Positions 37,340-48,809 of a stretch of 64,000 nucleotides of DNA are shown here, in pieces. The position numbers were made by a program, and so were the translations under genes. Numbering within the stretch: position 1 is the first letter of the stretch; every line of letters begins with the position of its first letter. The DNA is from Elgaria multicarinata webbii (lineage: Eukaryota; Chordata; Lepidosauria; Squamata; Anguidae): NCBI RefSeq assembly GCF_023053635.1, contig NC_086177.1, forward strand, positions 96,010,001 to 96,074,000, given 5' to 3'. The notes beneath the pieces are model-generated. The model saw only the letters and a list, made by a program, of their open reading frames with translations. It was not told where the DNA came from and searched no databases.

Positions 37340-37768
37340 AGGCTAGCTGAGGAGGTGCAGGGCAGGCATGGTGCACACACAGCACTGTCTACTTTCTGCT
37401 CCTCAACATCTGCCACCTGAGGCAACTGCCTCACTCTGCCTAATGGTAGGGCAGGCCCAGACTGACTGTCATGAACTCATCTCTATGCTGACTTCCTGCA
37501 GTTGCTTGGGTATGTGTGCATGTTTCACTACCTCAATAAATCTAAAGCCATTTTTATCCATGACATTGTTGCCCCTTAACCAGGGATTTAAAGGCCCGCT
37601 TCCCCGGCGTGTTAACAGCCAATCAAACACACGAGGCTGGAGAATACACTTAATCCATTTACTTCCGATACTGCAGTATGGGGGGTGCTCTCCGGTTCCA
37701 CAAGATGGAGGCACCCAGAACAAAGGAATCTCACAGTATATATAGGCCCTGACTACAAGAGGGTGTTA

Positions 37769-37909
37769 GGCCACAGCTAGACCTAAGGTTTATCCTGGGA
37801 TCATCCAGGGTTTGCCCCTGCCTGAGCACTGGATCCCCTGTGTGTCACCTAGATGAACAGGTTTGACCCCTAGACGATCCAGGGATAAACCTTAGGTCTA
37901 GCTATGGCC
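37769..37909. mobile_element. GGCC-ended palindromic element
   Basis: GGCCACAGCTAGACCTAAGG and its continuation TTTATCC mirror GGATAAACCTTAGGTCTAGC with TATGGCC. A related, more diverged copy is at 10393-10520. Flanks TTA and TTT differ by one base, so the duplication is uncertain. Confidence 0.7.
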
Positions 37910-38299
37910 TTTGTCTCTTTCTAACCCTTCTATTGGTCAGTTCTGGATTAGCAAGTTAAGTTACATTCAATTTTCAAGTTAAGGTGCACAATCTCAATGA
38001 GTCATAGGTTACATTCGACGCTCTATTGGTTGAAAGTTTTTCTCTTTGTCTGCTAGGACATGATGTCCACCATTAAGGAATGCAAATCTGGCATATAGCC
38101 ACATGTAGCCACCCTTTGGCAGAGAAGCCATCTTTAACCCTTGGCACATTACATTCATTAGAGATATGAAACCTCTCTCTGGGGGCATCAAAATGATGTT
38201 TGGAAATATTTGTTCTCTTTCACATGAGTTGCAGGGTCTCAACAACAGTGATTGGGCAAGTTCACCTCCCTTTTCTGGAGGGGCCTGCTTTTCATATTA

Positions 38300-39140
38300 A
38301 TATGGCGTTTGTTAAAGTCAGTGAGTGATTTTAAATTCAGATATATTATGGGCCTTTCCAAGAAATTGTGCAGCAGCATCAGTGGCAAAGTAGCTAATGC
38401 TGTGCTGGTAAAAGTTCCATGATCTGACATCAAGGCATGCATGGTTAGTGAAGACAACTGGCAACAAAAGAAAAATATTGTATGCACAAAACTTTGAGAC
38501 AATTTGGAAGATTATTTTACAGTTTCTTCCCAGTGTCTGCAGTGTTTTCAGAAAAACTGGTGCCCATTCTTATCCCATTTTTATTTCCGTGTGTGGGTAT
38601 ATATGTATATATTTTTATTAGCTGCTCTCAACAAGGTATTGAGGGTGTGGGGTCTTGGGGGAATCATAAATGATTTGTTGTGAACCATAAGATTCTTCTG
38701 TTAGCATGAAAACCCCGATAAAATTGTTAATGATTTTTTTTAACTCGGTGCTGCAATTAATTGGCAGCTATTACGGAAGGAAGATGCAGAACCCAATGTT
38801 TTATTTTGTAGAATAAAGTGGCATCAAGAGTGTTATAGCATTTAGATATTTTCATCTAATTAGACAAAGGGAAACATAAAAGGCACAGGAGATGGATTTA
38901 CAATGTTAAGTAATGTGCGCTGCAATTGTGGAAATTATTTTATTTTTCTATAGCTCTTTTTGATTGTAAAGTAACATTGTACTGTGCATGAGTTTACATT
39001 ATAATGCTCTAGACACTGTCACATTCATTTCTCTTGAGTCGTACAAAGACAGAAGATGTTTTGTAGAACCCAAGAGAAATTTATTTACTCCATTTTTATT
39101 TTTACAAATTCCATTTTGACAGAAGAGCTAACTTTGTTAC
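38300..39140. other. Unique stretch, possible regulatory DNA
   Basis: About 0.8 kb without recognisable repeats, AT-rich, with homeobox-type ATTA clusters (GCAATTAATTGGCAGC near 38752). It could be conserved noncoding DNA; this cannot be judged without other genomes. Confidence 0.3.
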
Positions 39141-39145
39141 GGTAT

Positions 39146-39456
39146 TAGAGTGACCATATGGAAAGGAGGACAGGGCTCCTGTATCTTTAACAGTTGTAGA
39201 GAAAAGGCAATTTCAGCAGGTGTCATTTGTAAGCATGCAGCACCTGGAAATTCTCTCTTCATCACAACAGTTAAAGCTGCAGGAGCCCTGCTTTCTTTTG
39301 TATCTGGTCACGCTAGTATAGCTCCTGCAGCTTTAACTGTTATGATGAAAATCACCATGTGCTGCATGCATACAAATGACACCTGCTGAAATTCCCTTTT
39401 CTATAAAACTGTTAAAGATACAGGAACTCTGTCCTCCTGTTCATGCGGTCACTCTA
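39146..39456. mobile_element. Foldback element, GTGACCATATGG family, copy 1
   Basis: Arms of about 150 bp: GTGACCATATGGAAAGGAGG and CTTTAACAGTTGTAGAG on the left mirror CTATAAAACTGTTAAAG and TCCTCCTGTTCATGCGGTCAC on the right. The right-arm quote continues the same inverted sequence. Ends are flanked by TA. Other copies are at 40759, 51376 and 63543. Confidence 0.75.
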
Positions 39457-40069
39457 GTTAATGTTGGTAAATAAAAAGGCTAAACAAATTCAGTTTAGGG
39501 CGCAATCCTCTGCAATGCTTGAATAGAAAAGGTCTTACAACATGGCTGGCTGGGGAATGCTGTGAGTTGTTGGACTTTGTCCACACATGCATGGGATTCC
39601 ACTCCTAGTAATTCTTCATCTTGTAGCTCTCAAATCAATTTAAAGACCAGGAAGATGGTTTTGCCGTTTAGTGGATCTTATGACATCCAGTCCCAGGAGT
39701 AAGAGTAATAACTCTGGCCCAGAAGCATACATCAGCACACCTGTGTCATCTGGCTACAACATCCATGTTCTTCTAAAGGCCAATGTTTAAAGTGTGAATT
39801 GGTTGTGGAAATGGCCATATAACTGATTTGCTTAAAGTGCAAGCCTATGCATTTTTGGCCAGAAAAGAAGACCTACAAGTTGCAGGCCCTTTTTCCTGTC
39901 TAAACATACATAGGTGTACACCCTTATAAGTATAATTCATTGCCACATCATTACTGGTAGATTAATGCAAAACGTGCCCTCACTTCAGTGCTTTAAATTA
40001 TTTTGTTGGACAGCGAATAAGGGATTGCTTGGACACTGCTAAATGTATTGGCTGTTCTCCATACACTAT

Positions 40070-40286
40070 GGGCTCATCTACACCAAGCCGGATATTCCAC
40101 TATGAAAGCAGTATATAAAAGGCAGAAGCCACACCAATATAGCGATATGAAAATGGTATATGGTATGTGTCAAAGGGCCCCAATAGTGGTCAGTGTACTT
40201 CAATACTGCTATAAAGCAGTAGTGTAGCTTCTGCCTTTTATATACCGCTTTCATAGTGGAATATCCGGCTTGGTGTAAATGAGCCC
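40070..40286. mobile_element. 217-bp near-perfect palindromic element
   Basis: GGGCTCATCTACACCAAGCC and CACTATGAAAGCAGTATATA on the left mirror TATATACCGCTTTCATAGTG and CCGGCTTGGTGTAAATGAGC on the right. It is flanked by the 3-bp direct repeat TAT. It is the cleanest copy of the family also seen at 4465 and 23060. A Harbinger-like origin is possible. Confidence 0.75.
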
Positions 40287-40619
40287 TATATCACTTCAAT
40301 GGGCTGTGCATGCTTTAAAACAAACAAACGGTTTTATACCAGCATCTCAGAAACAGATGCATTAGCTCCGATAAACTGAAAAGTTCAGAAAGTCTTTCTG
40401 TATGCCTCTGATCCTTCCATGTTTTTTTTTTTTTTTAAAAAATCATTCTCAGTTACAGATGCTGTCAGTTCTCAGACACTTTGCCAGATTTTGGCTTGTT
40501 TACTGCAACTCTTTCATGTGTTTGTAGGTAAAATGATACAGATCTAGTGTGGAAAGGGTACAACAAGTGACCACAGTGGGGCAGGGGGGATGTAAGACTT
40601 CAGAAAAACCACAACGGTT

Positions 40620-40762
40620 AAATAAATGTAATAAAGAATATTAAACATTAGCTGTTTTTATGGTTTTAAGTTTTGTTTATTGATTGTTAATGTTCAGTCT
40701 TTTAATCTTTGTAAACCGCCCAGAGAAGGACTATGGGGTGGTATATAAATGTAATAAAATAA
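40620..40762 (+). mobile_element. L2-like LINE 3' tail
   Basis: TTTGTAAACCGCCCAGAGAA, then GGTATATAAATGTAATAAAA; only the untranslated tail remains. It abuts a truncated foldback element. Confidence 0.7.
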
Positions 40763-40951
40763 AGCTGCAGGAGCCCTGCCCTCTTTTGTATCTGGTCACT
40801 CTAGTGTAGCTCCTGAAACTTTACCTGTTGTGATGAAGAGGGAATTTCACCAGGTGCTGCATGCCTACAAATGACACCTGCTGAAATCCCTTTTTCTATA
40901 CAACTGTTGAAGATACAGGAGCCCTGTCCTCCTTTCCATATGGTCACCCTA
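40759..40951. mobile_element. Foldback element, GTGACCATATGG family, copy 2 (half)
   Basis: Starts at AAGCTGCAGGAGCCCTGCCC and runs through GGAATTTCACCAGGTGCTGC to CCATATGGTCACCCTAG. The left arm is missing, replaced by the LINE tail just upstream. Confidence 0.7.
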
Positions 40952-41018
40952 GTCAGCACAGCACTAATTCAGATGATTGGCCAAGGATAGACTCAGGAAC
41001 CCTTAGCTCAGCGCACAG

Positions 41019-41032
41019 CTGCCCCCTTGTGG
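41019..41032 (-). promoter_or_regulatory. CTCF-like motif
   Basis: On the minus strand CCACAAGGGGGCAG matches the CTCF core at 13 of 14 positions. Binding is not shown; it sits in unique-looking sequence between RAD21 and AARD. Confidence 0.35.
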
Positions 41033-41435
41033 CAAGTTACAACCATTGCAGTGTGCAGTATCTCCCTGGCCAGGTACTAGATAGAACCCACTGACTCTCT
41101 TTAACAGGATGGGATATATTAATCTCTCTAGTTAGACTGGGACTTTTCCTGGGCAGCCATGGTTTTCCTGGGTCTGGCATGTTCTAGTTTGATTCCTAGA
41201 CTGACCCTCCACACACACGTCATAGCTGGTATAATTCCTGGCCCCTGGTTTCTGGCTCCACTTTGAACGCTGTCTACAGCTTAGCTCTGACAATGATCTC
41301 TGGTGTTCCTACCAGTAATTCCTTAACTAAATATTAAAAAAAGTTAATAAGAATAATAAAATATGCCTGGTTTCTGCTGCATATTCTAACTGAAATTTCC
41401 ATGTTTAGAAGCTATATATATAAAAACAGATAGAT

Positions 41436-41453
41436 ACACACACACACACACAA
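41436..41453. repeat. (CA)n microsatellite
   Basis: About nine CA units; a CT/TG-rich stretch follows at 41488-41522. A second (CA)n lies at 43408-43427 and a third at 44459-44472. Confidence 0.85.
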
Positions 41454-41844
41454 AGCTGCCCTGTAACAGAAGTTCTCTGGGCTGTGTTCTCTCTCTCACC
41501 CCCCCTCCCTCTCTGTGTGTCTTTAATAGATTTATATGGTGCCTACCATATTTTTAAAAATATAACTTATGCCGTTTACAAGAATATACATTAAGGCTTT
41601 GATCCTATGAATGTTTGGACAGGCAAAATGTCCTACAACTCACAGCCTTCCCGTTCTTTATTCTGTCTGTGCATGCTAGGATTGGGCCCTAACATACATT
41701 AAAATAAAGCATTTATAAAACATTAAAACAAATACTCAGAATGCCATAATTAGCAGGCAAACTGGGCAGCACGTGCTAGGCAATCAGGGAAGGCTTGGGG
41801 TAAAGAGATAGGTCTAATCTGTTTATCAAATTAGATAGATTACA

Positions 41845-42250
41845 AGATTAGATACAGTGCATCTTCAAGGGTCCTTTTCCATGAGCCTCTGCCAAAGGAA
41901 GTGAGGCAGGTGGCTACCAGGAGGAGGGCCTTCTCTGCTGTGGCACCCCGGCTGTGGAATGAGCTCCCTAGAAAGGTTCACCTAGCACCTACATTATCCT
42001 CTATTAGACGCCAGGTGAAGACCATTTTATTTTCCCAGTATTTAAATAGTTTATCAGCTTAGTCTTTTAACTTTGCTGTTTTAAATCTGTATTTTAAATC
42101 TCTGCATTGCTGCTTGGTTTTATTCTGGTTGTACTTTTATATTGTGTTTTAAGTTTTATATTTTAAATTGTACTTTATGGTTTTAATTTTTATGAACCAG
42201 CCAGAGAGCTATGGCTATTGGGCAATATAGAAATGCAGTAAAAAGAAATA
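41845..42250 (+). mobile_element. L2-like LINE 3' end
   Basis: Degraded C-terminal coding region (GTGGCTACCAGGAGGAGGGC, GGCTGTGGAATGAGCTCCCT, CGCCAGGTGAAGACC) and the tail GAACCAGCCAGAGAGC...TATTGGGCAATATAG. Same family as 46930, 60104 and 63780. Confidence 0.8.
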
Positions 42251-42550
42251 AAAATAGTTACGTAGATGGATGGATGGATAGATACCACCTTATAACAGAA
42301 GTTCCCTGGGTAGCTTACATGATAAAAGCAAGAATCAGTGGATGGCTCTAGGACTTATGACGTGGCATTTGCTCCATGTGTATGCTGAATTTCATTTCCC
42401 TATCAGGGATTTGAACAAGGTGCCCAGACTCCAGCTTAGACCACTCTGGAACATGGTTTAACTATCTTTTAGATGCATCGGTTCTCAAAGATGTTGCTCA
42501 CGAAGAAAACCACTGTACAGGCATAGACTGGGTATTTCCACATGAGACTT

Positions 42551-42690
42551 TGGCTGTGTTCAGACATCACTTTAAGCCATGATGTGTTTGTTAATAAGCA
42601 GCTCACTGTAGCTTATTTTGAAAAGAAGCTACTGTCGTCGTCCCCACTATCAGATAAATAAGCTACAGTGCGTAGCTTATGTTACTGTGT
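42551..42690. repeat. Palindromic element fragment
   Basis: TGTTCAGACATCACTTTAAG resembles the end of the GGCC-TGTTCAGA family, and inside ATAAGCAGCTCACTGTAGC mirrors GCTACAGTGCGTAGCTTAT. Confidence 0.45.
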
Positions 42691-42699
42691 ATCATCTGA

Positions 42700-45060
42700 G
42701 TCATCCCCCTACCCGGTTGCTGTCCTCCTGCCCTGGCACTGTTTCACCTATTGACAACATTGCAGCCGCCTATTTTAATGATATTCCAATGAGAAGGGAG
42801 AGGTGTGGGGTAAAGTACAGGGGCTTAATCCCGTGCTTCCAGCATCACCTTGGCAAGGGGTGGGGGTGACTCTAAAGTGCTGGAAGTTTGCAAGATTGAG
42901 ACAAAACTTCACCTGATGCACCATCAAAACCTTGCGTAATTACACTCAAAGAGAAATGAAACTACTCTTGTCAGGGATACCTCCTCCCAACAGAAAAAGT
43001 CCTGGCCTCTAAGCTTGACTTTGTTACCTTACCTCTGTAGGCTTCAAACTTGCACAGTCCTCTGTTTAAAAATAAAGTACCCTAAGAATGGATCGCCCTG
43101 GGGCACTGAAGTTGCTCATCCACATTTAGCACCTGAACAGCAGACTGAGTGGGCACACAACTTAACTCATCATAGTTTTCCCCACTATAATGAGATGTAT
43201 TACATTTCTATTTAAAGTATACTCATCATTTCTGCACTTACATCCAGAACTAACAATTAGCATATGTATTTCATCTTTTTTGGCTATGCATAAGTGGCTG
43301 CTGCCACCCTAGCCGTGGTTAGCCGCTGCTGGAGTTTAAATGGATCATTGATGTAATCCACCAACTTCTTTCCCAAATGACTGCTTTTACAGAAATATAT
43401 GTCTTCTAAAAACACACACACACACACCTCACGTGCATATCTTTCTCAGTACAAGGAGCTAAAGTTATTTGTGGAAGGTCTAATCAAACCTTTTCCTTTT
43501 GTATTCTTGAGCCTTGTTTCTAAGAGCCATTCACCAGAAACAATCCGTTCACACGCAGTTCAACATTCCTATCCCTGCCAACAAAACCCCACCAGCCTCC
43601 TGCAAGAAGAAGAGAAAAATCTGCTGACATTGATAAAGAATTTGAGAACGGGCTCCTACAGTTTGTGCTGTTCCTTTCTTCCAGTTTATAGTCTGGGAAC
43701 ATTATCTCCACTTCATTTCCACAACAAAGGCGGCTAAATTCTTCCCTTAAAAAGATCTGGCGGTTCATGCTGTCCTTGGTGTTTTGCATCATAATTGCGT
43801 TTGTGTACTTGTCAGCTTTTTTATTAGCTCCAAACTATCTGGGGTGCCCGATGAAAAAGGACAAATGTGTGACAAGTTACTATAGTTTCTTTTGTGGCTT
43901 TGCAATTTGCAGAGTGCACGGCTTGAAAACAAAAAACAAAGTGAGGTTTGACCTATATCCTAAATCATGGCAAAGGCAAGGGTGGAGGGACCCTACTGTT
44001 TACCTGTCCTACATAATGGGGATAGTTTAAAAGTCCACACTCTGCCCTACCTCCATTTCTTTTTTAACAAGAGGTAAGCCAAGTCACACAACCAAATTGC
44101 TATGTTATTAAGTATGTGAGTTGCATGGATCAGGACCAGGTTTGGCACGTGATGAAGCATTAGGTACGGGCCTAAAGCTCCATACACACTTACAGGATGT
44201 TGAATTGTTCTAAATATGTGACTTCTGGATTATGGAGAAACATATCTTTTGAAGTTTAACTTTGGGAGTTCTTTGAGAGCATCCCATCCGATCCCTAGAA
44301 AATTGCTCACTTGCTTGCTCAGTACTATTCTGTGTAACCTAATTCAATGAATGCAAAACAGGGCCTCCCTCCGAAACCCATTTTCAGTGCCAAGAGGCAA
44401 CCCTGAAACACAATAAGGAAGAGAGTATTCTTGGGCACATGCAGAGTGCACGCCCATACACACACACACACACTCTACTGAAGTAAACACCAACTTCCAC
44501 ACTTGTGGAAATCGGCTTCTAGAAAAGATGGCACAGAATAGAAGCCAGTTTTTAATACTGGCACCACTTCTTTTAGAAATGAAGCATTCACTTTTTATGA
44601 ATGAACTTCGGTGGAAGGGAAAATGTCACCTTTCCTTCTAAGGGAGATTTGCCCCAGGTTCCAGTTCTAGAAAGTCAGTTAGGAACAGCCACTTTCCTGA
44701 GGCCTTCAAGGACCAGGCTGTTGAGAGCTGAGAATTCCTTGCAGATATGATACCCAACATTGTTCTTATGTGGAATTCTCTTGTCTTCGAATGGATTTTG
44801 GATTCTATAGAGCTGTTACGATTATTACCACCACGTAGCGAACAGCTGGGAGAGCCTTGGATAGCTGTCAGGAGGAAAGCAGGAGAGACATTAGAATGAG
44901 CAGAATTTTTAAAAATACTAAGTGGCCTCATTTCTCGTAGGGAGCAAATTTCCTCCGGAGGTTGTGCCTTTCCTCTGATCCCAGCAGGGCTTGGGGAAGG
45001 TGAGGGGAATTCCCACAGTGAGACATGTTGCTGCCTCCCCTCTTGAACTCCCACTTTCTC
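42700..45060. other. RAD21-AARD intergenic, distal part
   Basis: About 43075-43300 resembles the DNA-element family described at 52119-52876 (GCACTGAAGTTGCTCATCC, GAGATGTATTACATTTCTAT). The rest is AT-rich and unrecognised; 43360-44030 has several overlapping open frames of 80-110 codons but none resembles a known protein. Confidence 0.5.
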
Positions 45061-45560
45061 TGCAATGATATAGGGGGGTGGGGGGTGGAGATTTCCCGGC
45101 AGAAAGAAAGAACCTCAGTCGCCCAGGGCTAGGAAACAAAAGGCATGGTGAAGAGGAGGGCCGGCTGGCTGGCTGGCTGGCTGGCTGGCGCAGCTCTCCT
45201 CCCTGGGGCTTCTTCCTCTCCATCCCGGGGCCCGGCCCGATGGAGGCGAGGAGGAGCGCGGAGAAGGGCCCCTGCGAGGACGCCTTCTCCAGCTTGCTGC
45301 TGGAGGACGTGAAGCACCGGCTGCGCCAAGCGTTTCGGGGGCAGCGAGGCCCCCCTCCCCACCGGCCCAGGCCTCTTGAAAGTAGGGGCGGTGGCAGCAG
45401 GAGAGCAGCGGCCGCTCAGGAGGAGCTGCGCAGGGCGCACGTAGAGGGAGCCATTGCTTGGCTGCGGGTGGAGCTGGTGAGTGCAGAAGGCCGGGGAAGA
45501 AGCGGCGGGCGGGCGGGCGCGCGCGCGCGCAGGGATGCGCTCCCCAAGGGAGGCTGGTGG
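45060..45560. promoter_or_regulatory. AARD: AARD CpG island and 5' UTR
   Basis: GC-rich stretch over AARD exon 1 with a (CTGG)n repeat at 45163-45189 just before the start codon and a GGGCGGGCGGGCGCGC run after exon 1. The promoter position is inferred from the CpG density. Confidence 0.55.
45240..45476 (+). CDS. AARD: AARD exon 1
   Basis: Residues 1-79. The frame is open for 54 codons upstream of the ATG but without another ATG; +4 is G, -3 is C, so the start is in moderate context. Confidence 0.85.
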
Positions 45561-48500
45561 CTCCGACTTCGGCGGGGCTGCGAATCCATTCTGCGTTTTA
45601 GTCAGAACCAGCCGGAACTCTGAAGGAGCTCTCCAAGGCGCTGAATTGGAGGGAGGGATAGGGTTCAGTTCCCTGGAGAGCCCCTTTAGAATTCGGGCTG
45701 GTTCTGGCTGAAACCCCGAATGGATTCGCAGCCCCGCTGAAGTCGGAGCCACCAGCCTCCATTGGTGCCTCCCCTAGGAGGAGAGTTTACAGCGTCTGGG
45801 ACTTGGCTTAGAAAAAAAGCGGGGGACGGGGGACACCTGACACAGGCATACAAAATGCTGCTCTTCGACTTGTTCTTAAATAATCTGGAATTCGGAGCAA
45901 GCAGTGAAGCGCATTTGCTGATGACACCAAATTATTGGTGGGATTGCAAAGAGCTCCAAAAGGATGTCTCCAAACTGGGAAAATGGGAGTCAAACTGGGA
46001 GATGGGCATCAACTCAGTAAAGAAGAGAAAGCGGAGCGGAGGAATCTGTGGTCAATTTCCCCAGTGGAGGAATGTAAAAAATGGGGTCCCAAAGGGATCT
46101 GTATTGGGACCAATTCTTTTCAACTTATTCATAAATGGTCTGGAATTAGGAGTGAGCAGTGAAGTGGCCAAGTTTGCTGATGACACCCAATTGTTTAGTG
46201 TGGTTAAAACAAAAAAGTGAAAGACTGGGCATCCAAATGGCAAATGTGGTTCGAAGTAAGCAAGTGTTAAGTGATGCACATTAGGGCAAAAAAATCCCAA
46301 CGTCAAGTATAAAGGGATCTGAGCTTGTGGTCCATCTAGTCTAGCATTCTGTTCACACAGCTCCCCACAGGAAGCCCACAAGCAGGACATGAGTGCAAGA
46401 GCACTCGCCCACCCATGTCCCCCAGCAACTGGTGTACATAGGCATCCTGCCTCTGATACTGGATGTAGCACAGAGCCATCAGGACTAGTAGCCACTGATA
46501 GCCTTCTCCATGAATTTGTCTAACCTCCTTTTGAAGCCGTACAATTTGTTTTGGAGTACAACTCCCAGCAGCCCAAGCCTGCAAGGACAATGGTCAGGAT
46601 TATGGGAGTTGAAGTCCAAAACACATGGAGAGCCCCAGTTTGCCTACCACCGACTGTCACGGCAAAAACAACAAAGAGTCTTGTGGCTTCCAACACCTTT
46701 ATTGTCATGTAAGTTTTCATGGACTTCAATCCACATGCACGAAAGCATGTGCAGTGAAGCATCTGTTAATCTTTAAGATGTCACAAGATTCTGTGTGACA
46801 TTAATGCAGGACATTCTTGTCACCTAGGCACTTGTGATGGAATATGTGAATCATTCTGTCACCAAGCAGAGCAACAGTTTTGCAGCTATTTCAGACTTTT
46901 TAAAACTTTTTTTTTGCTAGTGTTTACACATCTATTTTATTTATTTATTTATTTATTTCATTACATTTCTATACCGCCCAATAGCCGGAGCACTCTGGGC
47001 GGTTCACAAAAATTAAAAACATTCAAAGTATAAAACAACAGCATAAAACCATAATATAAAATACAATATAAAAGCTCAACCAGATAAAAACAGCAGCAAT
47101 GCAAAATTACAAATTTAAAACACCAAGTTAAAATTTATTTATAGACTGTTAAAATGCTGGGAGAATAAAAAGGTCTTCACCTGGTGTCTAAAAGCATTTA
47201 ATGTAGGTGCCAAGCGAACCTCCTTAGGGAGCTCATTCCACAGCCGGGGTGCCACAGCAGAGAAGGCCCTCCTCCTGGTAGCCACCTGCCTCACTTCCTT
47301 TGGCAGGGGCTAGCGGAGAAGGACCCCTGAGGATGACCTTAGGGTCCAGGCAGGTACATATGGGAGGAGGCGTTCCTTCAGATAACCTGGCCCCAAGCCG
47401 TTTAGGGCTTTAAATGTTAATACTAGCACATCCAGGCTTGCAAACCTGTGCATGCTTATACGGGGGGGGGGGGGAAGTCCTATAAACTCCTAGCAGGTCT
47501 TATACAACTTTTTTTTTTTGTTTAAACATTGCATAGGATTGCATCCTAAGTATTGCAGAATATAAAATGGTGCTTAGCCTGACCTCAGAGATGAAAAGCA
47601 AAGTCCTCAGCTAGCTGCTAAGTGGCAACTTTATTTTATTTATTTCATTTCATTTCTCTACTGCCCAAAAGCTGTACTTCTCTGGGCAGTTCTATTATCT
47701 CTCCCCATCCTCATGTATCACACTAATTTAAAAATTGCAGGTACCAACCTATTCACACTTTGCTACTACTGTCACAAATAGCAACTAATCCCCTGCTGAA
47801 CAATATCTGTTTACAATAGAAGGACAAAGCTGTGGAGTGAGTGAGCTGCTAGATCAGGGCAGACTTTTGTGCAGGAACACTTTTTACTTTGCAGGAACCT
47901 CGTTTCCTTGCAACCTAATTAAAGTAAACTTTACTAAATCCTTATTTCTTTTGATGAGATCCCTAGATTGAACAAAGAGAAATACTCCCTCACTCCTCTG
48001 TTCAGCTTTAATCAAAGCAACATGAGACATCTAAATATCTTTGCATTTAGAAATGTGATCTGAATGAAGGCAAATGTTAAAATTACTGCCTGGGTTTTAT
48101 TTTTCTCATGGGTTCAGTAGCTAGTTGGTTCTGGAATTAAATGCATTGTTCAGCTCTTCCATCTTTTTTCTATCCAGGCAACGCTGTCACAGGACCCAAC
48201 TTCTTGGCTCGCCGCTCCGACCATGTTACTCCGCTTCTGAAATCTCTTCATTGGCTTCCAGTTCACTTCAGAATCCAATATAAACTTCTCCTGTTAACCT
48301 TCAAAGCTTTTCACGGTCTAGCTCCTTCCTATCTCTCCTCTCTCATCTCACACTATTGCCCCGCTCGTGCTCTTCGCTCCTCTGATGCCATGTTTCTCGC
48401 CTGCCCAAGGGCCTCCACTTCCCTTGCTCGGCTTCGTCCATTCTCTTCTGCTGCCCCTTACGCCTGGAACGCTCTTCCAGAACATTTGAGAACTACAAGT

Positions 48501-48766
48501 TCAACCGCAGCTTTTAAAGCTCAACTAAAAACTTTTCTTTTTCCTAAAGCTTTTAAAACTTGATGTTGTGCAGACTTCTACTGTTATTTTCTACTGTTAG
48601 TTTTACCCTACCCTGTGCCTGTTTACCCTACCCTGTACCTGTTTGCATTCTCTTCCCCTCCTTATTATTTTACTATGATTTTATTAGATTGTAAGCCTAT
48701 GCGGCAGGGTCTTGCTATTTACTGTTTTACTCTGTACAGCACCATGTACACTGATGGTGCTATATA

Positions 48767-48809
<43 letters not shown>

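Larger units (their letters stand above)
35111..38300. other. RAD21-AARD intergenic, proximal part
   Basis: No gene seen. Contains a split short repeat (about 35340-35500), a palindromic element (36148-36448), a SINE (36465-36702), a Harbinger-like element (36848-37295) and a GGCC-ended element (37769-37909). About 35500-36140 and 37300-37765 are otherwise unrecognised, and so is 37915-38300. Confidence 0.7.

Noticed and set aside
45129-45752. 207-codon minus-strand frame over AARD exon 1 and the foldback element
   Set aside because: Antisense shadow of a GC-rich exon plus a palindrome; no similarity to a known protein.
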